NCBI RefSeq assembly: GCF_000967425.1
Contig: NZ_FO082820.1
Location: forward strand, 3,837,501-3,901,500
Length of the DNA stretch: 64,000 nt
Direction: 5' to 3'
DNA from: Pseudorhizobium banfieldiae
Lineage (GTDB): Bacteria > Pseudomonadota > Alphaproteobacteria > Rhizobiales > Rhizobiaceae
Under the pieces are notes generated by a model, which saw nothing but the letters and a program-made list of their open reading frames with translations, did not search any database and was not told where the DNA came from. Below are positions 47,885 to 58,233 of this stretch, in pieces (the first letter of the stretch is position 1; the number at the start of each line of letters is the position of its first letter). A program made the translations under genes and the position numbers.

Positions 47885-50020
47885 TCAGATGTTGCGGCGC
47901 TTGCCTTCCAAGAGGTCGAGCACCTTGTTGGCGGCGTCCAGCACGTTGGTGCCGGGGCCGAAAACTGCGGCCACGCCGTGGTCCAGAAGATAGTCATAGT
48001 CCTGCCGCGGCACGACGCCACCGACCACGACGATGACGTTCTCCGCCCCCTTCGCCTTCAGCGCCTCGACCAGTTGCGGTGCGAGCGTGCGATGACCGGC
48101 GGCGAGCGACGACATGCCGACCACCTGGACCTTCTTGGCAACCGCAAGATCGGCGGCTTCCTCGGGCGTCTGGAACAGCGGCCCAGCCAGCACCTCGAAG
48201 CCGATATCGCCGAAGGCCGAGGCGATGACCTTGGCGCCGCGATCATGGCCGTCCTGGCCGAGCTTGGCGACCATGACCCTTGGCTTTCCGGAGGATTGGG
48301 CATAGCCGGAGAGGCGCGAGACAAGCGCCCTGTACTCCGGATCGTCCTCGTAAGCCGCGCCGTAGATGTCGCCGACCACTTCCGGGACGGCCGCGTGATC
48401 GCCGAAGGCTTGCCGCATGGCGTCCGAGATTTCCCCCACGGTGGCCCGCGCCCGCGCCGCTTCGACGGCGGCCGCAAGCAGGTTGCCCTGGCCCGAACGA
48501 GCGACTTCAGAAAGCGTAGCGATCGTCTCCTCCACGCGCTTCGGATCGCGCTGCCGCCGTACCTGCTCCAGCCGCTTGATCTGGGCGGCGCGTACGGCGG
48601 TGTTGTCGATCGCCAAGATGTCGATCTCCTCCTCGTTTTCCAGCCGGTACTTGTTGACGCCGACGATGATCTCCTCGCCGCGATCGACCCTGGCCTGACG
48701 CTTCGTGGCCGCTTGCTCGATCAGCCGCTTCGGCAATCCATCCGCCACTGCCTTGGTCATGCCGCCGAGCTTTTCCACCTCCTCGATCAGCGCCCAGGCC
48801 TTTTCCGCCAGTTCATTGGTGAGGCTCTCGATGTAGTAGGAGCCGGCGAGCGGATCGACGACCTTGGTGATACCGGTTTCGTGCTGCAGGATAAGCTGCG
48901 TGTTGCGGGCAATGCGGGCGGAGAAATCCGTCGGCAGCGCCATGGCCTCGTCGAGCGCGTTGGTGTGTAGCGACTGCGTGCCGCCGAGCGCGGCCGACAG
49001 CGCTTCGTAGGCGGTGCGGATGACGTTGTTATACGGATCCTGCTCCTGCAGCGAGACGCCGGATGTCTGGCAGTGGGTGCGCAGCATCAGCGAGCCCGGC
49101 TTCTGCGGCTTGAACTCCTCCATCATCGACGACCAGAGCAGGCGCGCAGCGCGCAGCTTGGCGATTTCCATGAAGAAGTTCATGCCGATCGCGAAGAAGA
49201 ACGAGAGACGGCCGGCGAAATCGTCGACATTGAGCCCCTTGGCCAATGCTGCCCGGACGTATTCGCGTCCGTCGGCAAGCGTGAAGGCGAGTTCCTGTAC
49301 CAGCGTCGCACCCGCTTCCTGCATGTGGTAGCCGGAGATCGAGATCGAGTTGAAGCGCGGCATCTCCTTCGCCGTGAACTCGATGATGTCCGCGACGATC
49401 CGCATGGAGGGCTCCGGCGGATAGATGTAGGTGTTGCGGACCATGAACTCCTTGAGGATGTCGTTCTGGATCGTGCCGGAGAGCTCGGCGCGCGAGCAAC
49501 CTTGTTCCTCGCCGGCGACGATGAAGGAAGCGAGGATCGGGATCACCGCGCCGTTCATCGTCATGGAGACAGACATCTCCTTCAGCGGAATGCCGTCGAA
49601 GAGGATCTTCATGTCCTCGACGGAATCGATTGCGACACCCGCCTTGCCGACGTCGCCCTCTACGCGCGGATGATCGCTGTCGTAGCCGCGGTGGGTGGCA
49701 AGATCGAAGGCAACGGACAGGCCCTTCTGGCCGGCCGCGAGGTTTCGGCGGTAGAAGGCGTTGGACGCTTCCGCGGTGGAGAAGCCGGCATATTGGCGGA
49801 TCGTCCAGGGGCGGCCGGCATACATGGTGGCCCGCGGGCCACGCACGAAGGGCTTGAAACCCGGCAGGCTGTCGAGGTGGTTGACCCCTTCCAGATCCTG
49901 CGCCGTGTAGAGCGGCTTGACGTCGATGTCTTCCGGGGTTTCCCAGACCAGCGTCTTTGGCGACGCCTTCAGCTCCTTTTCCGCCAGCTCTTCCCAATCC
50001 TTCAGGGTCTTCTCGGACAT
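47885..50020 (-). CDS. scpA: methylmalonyl-CoA mutase (BhbA/ScpA)
   Basis: This is a 711-residue B12-dependent mutase. An N-terminal TIM barrel binds the CoA ester (around the [20 protein letters not shown] segment), and the C-terminal cobalamin domain carries the base-off motif [16 protein letters not shown]. Length matches the single-subunit rhizobial enzyme. It converts (R)-methylmalonyl-CoA to succinyl-CoA, the last step of propionyl-CoA use; the epimerase is not in the window. It lies downstream of pccA but separated by 579 bp, so it may have its own promoter. Confidence 0.96.
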   Translation of the reverse strand: MSEKTLKDWEELAEKELKASPKTLVWETPEDIDVKPLYTAQDLEGVNHLDSLPGFKPFVRGPRATMYAGRPWTIRQYAGFSTAEASNAFYRRNLAAGQKGLSVAFDLATHRGYDSDHPRVEGDVGKAGVAIDSVEDMKILFDGIPLKEMSVSMTMNGAVIPILASFIVAGEEQGCSRAELSGTIQNDILKEFMVRNTYIYPPEPSMRIVADIIEFTAKEMPRFNSISISGYHMQEAGATLVQELAFTLADGREYVRAALAKGLNVDDFAGRLSFFFAIGMNFFMEIAKLRAARLLWSSMMEEFKPQKPGSLMLRTHCQTSGVSLQEQDPYNNVIRTAYEALSAALGGTQSLHTNALDEAMALPTDFSARIARNTQLILQHETGITKVVDPLAGSYYIESLTNELAEKAWALIEEVEKLGGMTKAVADGLPKRLIEQAATKRQARVDRGEEIIVGVNKYRLENEEEIDILAIDNTAVRAAQIKRLEQVRRQRDPKRVEETIATLSEVARSGQGNLLAAAVEAARARATVGEISDAMRQAFGDHAAVPEVVGDIYGAAYEDDPEYRALVSRLSGYAQSSGKPRVMVAKLGQDGHDRGAKVIASAFGDIGFEVLAGPLFQTPEEAADLAVAKKVQVVGMSSLAAGHRTLAPQLVEALKAKGAENVIVVVGGVVPRQDYDYLLDHGVAAVFGPGTNVLDAANKVLDLLEGKRRNI

Positions 50021-50599
50021 CGGATCTCCCTCATACGCCGGTATTCACGCGCGGAGATCTCCGCCGTGGCTTAAAGCTAGTGTTCGGACGGGGCGCTGGA
50101 AGCTGCCTCGTAAGTTAAATTTATGTGGCACCTCTCAGCGCCCCCGTTCGGCGGTTTGTGCCCGCGACTCCGGTCTCTCTGCCTAGGTCGGACGGGGAGG
50201 TGGTTTCCGCCGGTTTCCCGGGACCCGGAGTTTCCTCCGGGCTTCGCGTCGGACCCGAAGATCCGGCGACACCATCCCCATCGACCCCCCTGTGTGCCGC
50301 ACAGGCACGCCCGGCGCGCACTTTCGGGCATCAGAAGCAGGTGGCCGGTCCGAAACCATCCCGCTTCCCCCGTGTCGCCGGAGGGAGACCATTTTCCGCG
50401 GACCCCGATGGTGAAGGTGCACGTCGTCCCTCCACCACCAGCGCCGGCCCCACCTCGCCAGGACGCCTCCTGGTGTATCCGCGGCGGGACGGGCTTAGTC
50501 TGCATCACTTTCGCGCGACGGGGACAATCGGCGCCTTGATTATTCTCAAGCTGCTGATTTTTCTGGACCCGCTACGGGAAGTCTTCCCCTCTTTCAGTT
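50021..50599. other. 579-bp non-coding region rich in hairpins between pccA and scpA
   Basis: No convincing gene is visible on either strand; open frames exist only because stops are rare in GC-rich DNA. Several hairpins are clear: GGGGCGCT/AGCGCCCC (50090-50097 and 50137-50144) around an AT-rich core, and on the minus strand CCCGGAG-GAAA-CTCCGGG with a GNRA tetraloop (about 50225-50242), then GTGCC-GCACA-GGCAC (about 50294-50308). The scpA promoter must lie here. A structured RNA is possible; I could not match it to tmRNA, RNase P or a known riboswitch. Confidence 0.5.
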
Positions 50600-52612
50600 C
50601 TATTCGAACTCCATGATCAGTTCGTCCACCGCAAGGCTCTGCCCGGCGCTGGCGGCGATGTGCTTGACCACGCCCCGGCGCTCGGCCTTCAGGACGTTTT
50701 CCATCTTCATGGCCTCGACGCTGGCCAGCGTCTGGCCGGCCTCGACGGTATCGCCCTGCTTCACCACGATCGACGTGATGACGCCCGGCATGGGGCAGAG
50801 CAGCATGCTGGACGTATCCGGCGGCAGCTTGACCGGCATCAGGCGGGCAAGTTCGGCGACGCGCGGGCTGCGGACGCGCGCGGTCACATCAATGCCGCGC
50901 CAGCGGAGCCTGATCGCCGTGCCGACAAGATCGACCTTGACGCCAAGCGTTACGCCGTCGACGTGGAAGCGGGCATGGGACTGACCGGGAACCCAGCCAC
51001 CGGTAATGGAGGCGGTCGCACCGTCGGCGAAGCGCGCGATGGTGCCATCTGCCGACATATCAACCGTCAACGGATAGTCGCGCTGCGCCAGGGTCACGAC
51101 CCAGTCTCGCCCGACGACACGACGGTGATTGCCGATCGTGCCTGTTATCTGCACCGCCCGTTCCTGCAGCATCTGGTTGAGGTAGGCAGCGATCGTCGCA
51201 AGCTTGCGCGCCGAATCCGCGTCAGGCGTGACGCCCGAGAAGCCTTCCGGAAATTCCTCGGCGATGAAGGCTGTGGTGAGCCGGCCCTCGCGAAAGCGCG
51301 GATGTTCCATCACGGCAGACAGGAAGGGCAGATTGTGGCCGATGCCTTCAACCTCGAAATCGTCCAGTGCATCGCTCATGGCGCCCACCGCCTCGAGCCG
51401 GCTGGGCGCCCAGGTGCAGAGCTTGGCGATCATCGGGTCGTAATACATGGAGATTTCGCCGCCCTCGAAGACGCCGGTATCGTTGCGCACCACCGTCCCA
51501 TCCCACTGCATGCCCTCCGCCGGCGGGCGGTAGCGGGTGAGCCGGCCGATCGAGGGCAGGAAGTTCCGATAGGGATCTTCCGCGTAGAGCCGGCTTTCGA
51601 CCGCCCAGCCGTTGAGCTTCACGTCCTCCTGCCCGAAGGAGAGCTTCTCGCCGGCGGCGACGCGGATCATCTGCTCCACCAGGTCGATGCCGGTGACGAG
51701 CTCCGTGACAGGGTGCTCCACCTGCAATCGGGTGTTCATCTCGAGGAAGTAGAAATTGCGGTTTCCGTCGACAATGAACTCTACCGTTCCGGCGGAATGG
51801 TAACCCACGGCTTTCGCAAGCGCGACGGCCTGTTCGCCCATGGCGCGGCGGGTCGCCTCGTCGAGGAAGGGCGAGGGGGCCTCCTCGATGACCTTCTGGT
51901 TGCGGCGCTGGATGGAGCATTCGCGCTCGCCGAGATAGAGGACGTTGCCATGCTTGTCGCCGAGCACCTGGATCTCGATGTGGCGCGGCTCGGTGACGAA
52001 CTTCTCGATGAAGATGCGGTCGTCGCCGAAGGAACTCTTCGCCTCGTTCTTCGACGATTGGAAGCCCTCACGTGCCTCCGCATCGTTCCAGGCGATCCGC
52101 ATGCCCTTGCCGCCGCCGCCGGCCGAAGCCTTGATCATCACCGGATAGCCGATCGAGGCGGAGATCCGCACTGCCTCCTCGGCATCCTCGATCAGGCCCA
52201 TGTGGCCCGGCACGGTGGAGACGCCGGCTTCCGCCGCGAGCTTCTTCGACGTGATCTTGTCGCCCATTGCCTGGATGGCATTGACCGGCGGTCCGATGAA
52301 GGTGACGCCTTCCTTCTCCAGCGCCTCGGCAAAGGCCGGGTTTTCCGACAGGAAGCCGTAGCCCGGATGGACTGCATCGGCACCCGTCTGGCGGATTGCG
52401 TCGAGGATCTTGTCGATGACGATATAGGACTGGGACGAGGGCGCGGGGCCGATATGCACCGCCTCGTCCGCCTGGCGCACATGCAGCGCGTCGCGGTCGG
52501 CATCGGAATAGACCGCGACGGTGGCGATCCCCATCTTCTTCGCGGTTCGGATGACGCGGCAGGCGATCTCGCCGCGGTTGGCTATGAGAATTTTCCGGAT
52601 CGTCACCGTCAC
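50600..52612 (-). CDS. pccA: propionyl-CoA carboxylase biotin-containing alpha subunit PccA
   Basis: This 670-residue protein has an N-terminal biotin carboxylase (ATP-grasp, glycine loop KASAGGGGKGMRIAW), a linking BT domain and a C-terminal biotin carrier with the biotinyl lysine in VEAMKMENVLKAE (near 635). With PccB it carboxylates propionyl-CoA to methylmalonyl-CoA. The start ATGA overlaps the upstream small gene by 4 nt. Methylcrotonyl- or acetyl-CoA carboxylases look similar, but the scpA/pccB/pccR context supports propionyl-CoA. Confidence 0.95.
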   Translation of the reverse strand: MTVTIRKILIANRGEIACRVIRTAKKMGIATVAVYSDADRDALHVRQADEAVHIGPAPSSQSYIVIDKILDAIRQTGADAVHPGYGFLSENPAFAEALEKEGVTFIGPPVNAIQAMGDKITSKKLAAEAGVSTVPGHMGLIEDAEEAVRISASIGYPVMIKASAGGGGKGMRIAWNDAEAREGFQSSKNEAKSSFGDDRIFIEKFVTEPRHIEIQVLGDKHGNVLYLGERECSIQRRNQKVIEEAPSPFLDEATRRAMGEQAVALAKAVGYHSAGTVEFIVDGNRNFYFLEMNTRLQVEHPVTELVTGIDLVEQMIRVAAGEKLSFGQEDVKLNGWAVESRLYAEDPYRNFLPSIGRLTRYRPPAEGMQWDGTVVRNDTGVFEGGEISMYYDPMIAKLCTWAPSRLEAVGAMSDALDDFEVEGIGHNLPFLSAVMEHPRFREGRLTTAFIAEEFPEGFSGVTPDADSARKLATIAAYLNQMLQERAVQITGTIGNHRRVVGRDWVVTLAQRDYPLTVDMSADGTIARFADGATASITGGWVPGQSHARFHVDGVTLGVKVDLVGTAIRLRWRGIDVTARVRSPRVAELARLMPVKLPPDTSSMLLCPMPGVITSIVVKQGDTVEAGQTLASVEAMKMENVLKAERRGVVKHIAASAGQSLAVDELIMEFE

Positions 52613-52986
52613 ACCTCGAAAACGTCTTCAAAGGACTCCGGGAAACTCTGCCGCGCGACCTTCTCGTTGATCATCAGCAGGGCCTCGTAGGAGGTAGGGT
52701 CGAAATCCTTTTCGGCGGGAACGATCTCGCGTCCGAACAGGAGGTTGATGCGCGCGGCGTCGAGATTGCCGCGCTCGAAGGGTTCGTCGCCGAAGTGATG
52801 CCAAAGGGCATGCAGGAAGGCCGCGTCGATCCGGTGCTCCTTAGTGCCGGGCCTGCCGTGGCGGGGCAGCGCCTTGATCGGCGTCACGCCCTTCGGATTG
52901 GCCCGGCGGATGGTGAACTGGACGCCGGTGCCCGGCATGCCGGAGGGAAAGCCTCGGTGCTTGGTCATGTCGGGCAGGTTTGCCAT
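52609..52986 (-). CDS. conserved small protein of unknown function in the pcc operon
   Basis: This is a 125-residue hydrophilic, probably cytoplasmic protein with no signal peptide or membrane segment. It has a basic N-terminal half (FTIRRANPKGVTPIKALPRH) and an acidic C-terminal helix ending FEDVFEV. I do not recognise a domain. It overlaps pccA by 4 nt and begins 11 nt after the GST stop, so it is made with the carboxylase. A helper role for the carboxylase is possible but unsupported. Confidence 0.75.
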   Translation of the reverse strand: MANLPDMTKHRGFPSGMPGTGVQFTIRRANPKGVTPIKALPRHGRPGTKEHRIDAAFLHALWHHFGDEPFERGNLDAARINLLFGREIVPAEKDFDPTSYEALLMINEKVARQSFPESFEDVFEV

Positions 52987-52997
52987 CCTCGTCTCCT

Positions 52998-53927
52998 TCA
53001 GACCTTGGCTGCGGGGTCGCCGCCGAACTTGTCCTGGGTCTTCGTCTCGAAGTCCGAGGCGTCGTGGCGCTCGAGCAGCTGGCTTGATGGATCACCGGAG
53101 GTGCGGTTGACCATGAAGCCGCGTTTCACGCCGGTGCGCTCGCCGACCTGCTTCGTCCAGCGCTGAACGTGCTCGTACTCGTCAACCGAGAGGAAATCGC
53201 CAGCGTCGTCATAGGCATCCTTCAGCGCCAGGCGGCCGTACCATGGCCAGATCGCCATGTCGGCAATCGTGTAGGTGCTGCCGGCCATGTACTCGTTCTC
53301 CGCCAGGTGGCGGTTGAGAACGTCCATCTGCCGCTTCACCTCCATGGCGTAGCGGTTGATGGCGTATTCGATCTTCATCGGGGCATAGGCGTAGAAATGC
53401 CCGAAACCGCCGCCGAGGAAGGGGGCCGAGCCCATCTGCCAGAACAGCCAGTTCAGCGCTTCGGTGCGTACCCGCGTTTCCGTCGGCAGGAAGGCGCCGA
53501 ACTTCTCCGCCAGGTAAACCATGATCGAGCCGGATTCGAAGACCCGCAGAGGCTTGCCGCCGTCCTTCGGCCGGTGGTCCATCAGCGCCGGGATTTTGGA
53601 GTTCGGATTGACCTCGACGAAGCCGGATCCGAACTGGTTGCCATCACCGATCCGGATCAGCCAGGCATCGTATTCGGCGTCCGAATGGCCGGCGGCGAGC
53701 AGTTCCTCCAGCATGATGGTGACCTTGACCCCGTTCGGCGTGCCCTGCGAATAGAGCTGCAGCGGGTGCTTGCCGACCGGCAGATCCTTGACATGCGTCG
53801 CACCCGCGACCGGCCGGTTGATGCTGGCAAACGCGCCGCCATTGCCCGGTTCCCAGGTCCAGACCTTCGGCGGGACATAGCCGGCAGGGAGGTTCTTCTC
53901 GGGCGGAAACTTCTCGGTGTCGGTCAT
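52998..53927 (-). CDS. yghU: glutathione S-transferase-like disulfide oxidoreductase (YghU type)
   Basis: This 309-residue glutathione transferase of the Nu/YghU class has an N-terminal thioredoxin fold with LQLYSQGTPNGVKVTIMLEE (Thr/Asn of TPNG are the glutathione-handling residues), then an all-helical C-terminal domain. It has an extra N-terminal arm of about 50 residues, as in YghU/YfcG. It reduces small disulfides with glutathione. It sits inside the pcc operon between pccB and the small gene; the link to propionyl-CoA use is unclear. Confidence 0.85.
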   Translation of the reverse strand: MTDTEKFPPEKNLPAGYVPPKVWTWEPGNGGAFASINRPVAGATHVKDLPVGKHPLQLYSQGTPNGVKVTIMLEELLAAGHSDAEYDAWLIRIGDGNQFGSGFVEVNPNSKIPALMDHRPKDGGKPLRVFESGSIMVYLAEKFGAFLPTETRVRTEALNWLFWQMGSAPFLGGGFGHFYAYAPMKIEYAINRYAMEVKRQMDVLNRHLAENEYMAGSTYTIADMAIWPWYGRLALKDAYDDAGDFLSVDEYEHVQRWTKQVGERTGVKRGFMVNRTSGDPSSQLLERHDASDFETKTQDKFGGDPAAKV

Positions 53928-54063
53928 GGGATCGATCCTTTTCTGAAGGGAGCGTCAGTGGGTGACACCGGGGATATAGGAAGGTCCGCTGCAGTTCGCC
54001 GCGGGCTGCAATGCTTTTGATACTCTCAAGATTATTCAGCCCTTCTGTCGGAGCGTCTCCCCT

Positions 54064-55596
54064 CTAAAGCGGGATCGTGTCGTGCTTCTTCCAGTGCGTC
54101 GTCACCTGCTTGTTCCGGAGCGACGCGAAGGCGCGGGCGATGCGGCGGCGGGAGGAATGCGGCATGATCACCTCGTCGATGAAGCCGCGTTCGGCGGCGA
54201 CGAAGGGGTTGGTGAAGCGCTCCTCGTATTCCGCCGTGCGGGCGGCGATTTTCTCTGCGTCAGAAAGCTCCGAGCGGTAGAGGATTTCGGTCGCACCCTT
54301 GGCGCCCATCACCGCGATCTCTGCCGTCGGCCAGGCATAGTTGATGTCCGCGCCGATGTGCTTGGACGCCATGACGTCATAGGCGCCGCCATAGGCCTTG
54401 CGGGTGATGAGGGTCACCATCGGTACGGTCGCTTCCGAATAGGCAAACAGCAGCTTGGCGCCGTGCTTGATGACGCCGCCATATTCCTGCGCGGTGCCCG
54501 GCAGGAAGCCCGGCACGTCGACCAGCGTCAGGATCGGGATGGAGAAGGCATCGCAGAAGCGCACGAAACGGGCGCCCTTGCGGGAGGAATCGATGTCGAG
54601 GCAGCCGGCAAGCACCATGGGCTGGTTGGCGACGACACCGACCGTCTGGCCCTCCAGCCGAATGAAGCCGGTGACGATGTTCTTGGCGAAGGCCTCCTGG
54701 ATCTCGAAGAAGTCGCCCTCGTCGGCGATCGCCGCGATCAGTTCCTTCATGTCATAGGGTTTTGCCGCGCTATCGGGGATCAGGCTGTCGAGCCGCATCT
54801 CGAGCCGCGACGGATCGTCATGGAAGGGCCGCACCGGCGGCTTCTCGCGGTTGTTCAGGGGCAGGAAATCAAAGAGCCGTCGCGTCGCCTCCAGCGCCTC
54901 GATGTCGTTCTCGTAGGCGGCATCGGCGACGGAAGATTTCTTCGTATGCGTGCCGGCGCCGCCGAGCTCTTCCGCGGTAACGATCTCGTTCGTGACGGTC
55001 TTCACCACGTCCGGACCGGTGACAAACATGTAGGATGAATCGCGCACCATGAAGATGAAGTCGGTCATCGCCGGCGAATAGACGGCACCGCCGGCGCACG
55101 GTCCCATGATGACGGAAATCTGCGGGATGACGCCGGAGGCCTCGGCATTGCGGCGGAAGACTTCCGCATAGCCGGCGAGCGAGGCGACGCCTTCCTGGAT
55201 GCGCGCACCGCCTGAATCATTGAGGCCGATGACGGGGGCGCCGACGCGTACCGCCATGTCCATAATCTTGCAGATCTTTTGAGCATGGGTCTCGGAAAGG
55301 GAGCCGCCGAGCACCGTGAAATCCTGCGAGAAGACATAGACCTGTCGACCGTTGATCGTGCCCCAGCCGGTCACGACGCCGTCGCCGGCGATCTTCTGCT
55401 CGGCCATGCCGAAGTCGACAGCCCGGTGGGTGACATACATGTCGAACTCCTCGAAGGAGCCCTCGTCGAGCAGGACCTCGATCCGTTCCCGGGCGGTCAG
55501 CTTGCCCTTGCCGTGCTGCGCCTGAATGCGTCTCTCACCGCCGCCAAGCCTGGCTTCAGACCGGCGCTTCTCCAACTCATGCAGCACTGCACGCAT
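54064..55596 (-). CDS. pccB: propionyl-CoA carboxylase beta subunit PccB
   Basis: This is a 510-residue carboxyltransferase of the crotonase-like fold, with both CoA- and biotin-binding halves (glycine motifs [20 protein letters not shown] and [20 protein letters not shown]). It moves CO2 from biotin on PccA to propionyl-CoA. ATG at 55596 with GGAG 7 nt upstream is preferred over a TTG two codons earlier. It is divergent from pccR, and its promoter lies in the shared 118-bp spacer. Confidence 0.95.
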   Translation of the reverse strand: MRAVLHELEKRRSEARLGGGERRIQAQHGKGKLTARERIEVLLDEGSFEEFDMYVTHRAVDFGMAEQKIAGDGVVTGWGTINGRQVYVFSQDFTVLGGSLSETHAQKICKIMDMAVRVGAPVIGLNDSGGARIQEGVASLAGYAEVFRRNAEASGVIPQISVIMGPCAGGAVYSPAMTDFIFMVRDSSYMFVTGPDVVKTVTNEIVTAEELGGAGTHTKKSSVADAAYENDIEALEATRRLFDFLPLNNREKPPVRPFHDDPSRLEMRLDSLIPDSAAKPYDMKELIAAIADEGDFFEIQEAFAKNIVTGFIRLEGQTVGVVANQPMVLAGCLDIDSSRKGARFVRFCDAFSIPILTLVDVPGFLPGTAQEYGGVIKHGAKLLFAYSEATVPMVTLITRKAYGGAYDVMASKHIGADINYAWPTAEIAVMGAKGATEILYRSELSDAEKIAARTAEYEERFTNPFVAAERGFIDEVIMPHSSRRRIARAFASLRNKQVTTHWKKHDTIPL

Positions 55597-55664
55597 TCGC
55601 AACTCCCGAGATTATACGCTCTTCCTTATTTGCTACGCCCGTAGCGGAAAAGCATTGAACGCGT

Positions 55665-55714
55665 GCAATTGCCAAATTATAAAATCGCAAAATTAAAACT
55701 GCGAAATTGCGAAC
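55665..55714. promoter_or_regulatory. candidate PccR binding array
   Basis: Four related units (T/C)(T/C)GC(C/A/G)AA occur at 55669-55676 (TTGCCAAA), 55685-55692 (TCGCAAAA), 55699-55706 (CTGCGAAA) and 55707-55713 (TTGCGAA), plus the palindrome GCAATTGC (55665-55672). They resemble the TTTGCAAA repeats described for PccR of Rhodobacter sphaeroides. The array runs right up to the pccR start codon, so autoregulation is likely. Confidence 0.6.
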
Positions 55715-57124
55715 ATGGCGATTGGCAAGCTCTTCATCGGGCGGAAGGTACGGGAACTGCGGGCGGCGAGCAATGCGACGCAAAGCCAATTCGCCGAACG
55801 CATCGGCATCTCGACCAGCTATCTGAACCAGATCGAGAACAACCAGCGCCCCGTGTCCGCCGCCGTACTCCTCGCCTTGGCCGACAAGTTCCAGCTCGAC
55901 CTTGCGGAATTGTCGACCGGTGAATCCGACCGGCTGCTTTCGGCGCTGGCGGAGGCGCTGTCGGACCCGCTCTTCGACAATTATGCGCCGAGCCTGCAGG
56001 AACTGAAGCTTGTGACGCAGAACGCGCCCGGGCTTGCCCACGCGCTGATCACCGTCCACCAGGCCTACAGGCGCAACAGCGAACAACTTGCCAGCATGGA
56101 CGACCGCCTCGGCCGGGCTGTTGCCGTGGAGACCACCCCCTATGACGAGGTGCGCGACTTCTTCCACTTCGTCGACAACTACCTGCACGACCTCGACACG
56201 GAGGCGGAACGGTTGGCAGGCGAGCTTGGGCTGAGGGACGGCAGCAGGCATGCGGTGCTGGCAGACCATCTCGAGCGGGCCTATGGCATCCGAGTCGTTT
56301 ATCAGCCGATGGCGGAAAATGCGCTGCGCCGTTTCGATGCCGAAAGCCGCATACTGACCATCAACCCCTATGCGCCGGCCGAAACGCGTGACTTCCAGGC
56401 CGCAGTCCAGATCGCCCAGATGCATGCGGCCGAGAGGATCGACACCATCGCAAGGGGCGCAGGATTCCGGACGGATGAGGCGGTGGATGTCTGTCGCATC
56501 GGCCTGCACAACTATTTCGCAGGCGCCTTGATCATGCCCTACCAGTCCTTCCTGCGGGCTGCGCGCGAGCTGCGACATGATATCGAACTGCTTGCGGCGC
56601 GTTTCGGGGCGTCGCTGGAACAGGTCTGCCACCGTCTCTCGACGCTGCAGCGGCCGGGTCTCAAGGGCGTGCCGATCTTCTTCGCCCGCATAGACCGGGC
56701 GGGCAACATCACCAAGCGCCACAGCGCGACCAAGCTGCAGTTCGCTCGCTTCGGAGCGGCCTGTCCGCTCTGGAATGCACACCAGGCCTTCGAGGCACCC
56801 GGGCGGATCATTCGCCAACTGGCGGAGACGCCGGATGGGGTGCGCTATCTCTGCCTAGCCATCCAGGTAAACAAGGGGCTCGGAGGCTTCCGCTCCCAGC
56901 AACCGAGCTACGCCCTGGCGCTCGGTTGCGAAGTCTCGTACGCGGAGGCTTTCGTCTATGCGGACGATCTGAACCTCACCGAGCGGTCGAGCTTCGAGCC
57001 AATCGGTATTTCATGTCGCATCTGCGAACGCGTCAACTGCGCGAGCAGGGCTGTGCCGCCGTTCCGCCGCAGGATTTCGGTTGATCCGGACCGGCGGGAA
57101 ACGACACCCTACCGAATTCAATAG
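55715..57124 (+). CDS. pccR: short-chain fatty acyl-CoA regulator PccR (ScfR family)
   Basis: This 469-residue regulator has an XRE helix-turn-helix (about 8-65, TQSQFAERIGISTSYLNQIE), a middle ImmA/IrrE-like domain in which the zinc HExxH is not kept (MHAAERID), and a C-terminal cysteine-rich short-chain acyl-CoA domain (CRICERVNCASRAVPPFRR). PccR proteins sense propionyl-CoA-level metabolites and control pccB and linked genes. ATG at 55715 has no ribosome site, and the operator array reaches it, so a leaderless message is possible. Confidence 0.88.
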   Translation: MAIGKLFIGRKVRELRAASNATQSQFAERIGISTSYLNQIENNQRPVSAAVLLALADKFQLDLAELSTGESDRLLSALAEALSDPLFDNYAPSLQELKLVTQNAPGLAHALITVHQAYRRNSEQLASMDDRLGRAVAVETTPYDEVRDFFHFVDNYLHDLDTEAERLAGELGLRDGSRHAVLADHLERAYGIRVVYQPMAENALRRFDAESRILTINPYAPAETRDFQAAVQIAQMHAAERIDTIARGAGFRTDEAVDVCRIGLHNYFAGALIMPYQSFLRAARELRHDIELLAARFGASLEQVCHRLSTLQRPGLKGVPIFFARIDRAGNITKRHSATKLQFARFGAACPLWNAHQAFEAPGRIIRQLAETPDGVRYLCLAIQVNKGLGGFRSQQPSYALALGCEVSYAEAFVYADDLNLTERSSFEPIGISCRICERVNCASRAVPPFRRRISVDPDRRETTPYRIQ

Positions 57125-57160
57125 GTCAAGCTGAGACGACAGCGTGGGGAGCGAAAGCTG

Positions 57161-58204
57161 ATGCAGGCACTCGTACTGGAAGAAAAGGGCATCCTCGCGC
57201 TGCGAGAGATCGACCTTCCGCTAACGGTCGGGCCAGACGACGTGAAGATCGCCATCCACACCGTCGGCATCTGCGGCAGCGACGTGCATTACTATACGCA
57301 CGGAAGGATCGGACCCTTCGTGCTGCGCGAACCCATGGTGCTAGGCCACGAGGCAGCGGGTACCGTGGTCGAGGTGGGCGGGGCGGTGAAGCATCTCAAG
57401 ATCGGCGATCGCGTCTGCATGGAGCCGGGTGTTCCGAACCTCTCCTCGCGCGCTTCGAAGCTTGGCCTCTACAATGTCGACCCGGACGTGCGGTTCTGGG
57501 CGACGCCGCCGGTACATGGGGTGCTCGCCCCTTTTACCGTCCATCCGGCTGCCTTCACCTACAAGCTCCCGGACAATGTCTCCTTTGCGGAAGGCGCCAT
57601 GGTCGAGCCGTTTGCGATCGGCATGCAGGCCGCGACGCGGGCGAGAATTCAGCCGGGAGACGTGGCGGCGGTGATCGGCTGCGGTCCGATCGGCATCATG
57701 GTGGCGCTGGCGGCACTCGCGGCCGGCTGCGCCCGCGTGTTCATCTCAGACCTCAGCAGCGAAAAGCTGGCGGTCGCAGAGCAGTATCCGGGCATCTTGC
57801 CGGTGAACATCAGGGAGCGCCCGTTTGCCGGGGTCATCACGGAAGCGACCGGCGGCTGGGGTGCCGACGTGGTGTTCGAAGCAAGCGGCAGTCCGCGGGC
57901 CTTCGATGGCCTCTTCGATCTTGTCCGCCCCGGCGGCGCAGTGGTGCTGGTCGGGCTGCCGGTCGAGAAGGTCGCCTTCGACGTGGCCGGGGCGATCTCG
58001 AAGGAGGTGCGGATCGAGACGGTCTTCCGCTACGCCAACATCTTCGACCGTGCCCTGGAAGTGATTGCATCGGGCAAGGTCGACCTGAAGCCGCTGATTA
58101 CCGAGACCTTCGACTTCGCGGACTCCATCGCGGCCTTCGAACGGGCGGCGGCAGGTAAAGCCTCGGACGTCAAGCTGCAGATCCGGCTGGCAGACGAGGC
58201 ATAG
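57161..58204 (+). CDS. zinc-type polyol (xylitol/sorbitol-like) dehydrogenase
   Basis: This 347-residue medium-chain dehydrogenase of the sorbitol/xylitol dehydrogenase group has the catalytic zinc region [18 protein letters not shown] and [12 protein letters not shown], then the Rossmann motif [15 protein letters not shown]. The structural-zinc four-cysteine lobe is absent, as in mammalian-type sorbitol dehydrogenases. It oxidises a polyol to a ketose with NAD. GGGAG precedes the ATG. No transporter neighbours it here, so the substrate is uncertain. Confidence 0.85.
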   Translation: MQALVLEEKGILALREIDLPLTVGPDDVKIAIHTVGICGSDVHYYTHGRIGPFVLREPMVLGHEAAGTVVEVGGAVKHLKIGDRVCMEPGVPNLSSRASKLGLYNVDPDVRFWATPPVHGVLAPFTVHPAAFTYKLPDNVSFAEGAMVEPFAIGMQAATRARIQPGDVAAVIGCGPIGIMVALAALAAGCARVFISDLSSEKLAVAEQYPGILPVNIRERPFAGVITEATGGWGADVVFEASGSPRAFDGLFDLVRPGGAVVLVGLPVEKVAFDVAGAISKEVRIETVFRYANIFDRALEVIASGKVDLKPLITETFDFADSIAAFERAAAGKASDVKLQIRLADEA

Positions 58205-58218
58205 TTCTCGCGTCGACC

Positions 58219-58233
58219 GGCTCAAAAAGAGCC
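58219..58233 (+). terminator. possible terminator after the dehydrogenase gene
   Basis: GGCTC-AAAAA-GAGCC forms a short 5-bp hairpin 15 nt after the stop codon, followed by ATTTCG. The stem is short and the U-run is weak, so confidence is low. Confidence 0.35.

Noticed and set aside
50021..50599. tmRNA, RNase P RNA or B12 riboswitch in the gap
   Set aside because: I looked for a tag-coding segment, the RNase P GAGGAAAGTCC core and a B12-box, and found none convincing. GGAGGAAACTCC is only a simple hairpin.
50077..50616. open frames inside the pccA-scpA gap as genes
   Set aside because: Frames on both strands are Pro/Arg/Gly-rich with no motif, no ribosome site and no hydrophobic pattern. 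They cover hairpin-rich DNA.
50660..52690. 676-codon open frame on the plus strand
   Set aside because: Antisense to pccA, whose biotin carboxylase and biotin carrier motifs are intact. The plus translation is low-complexity Arg/His/Asp-rich.
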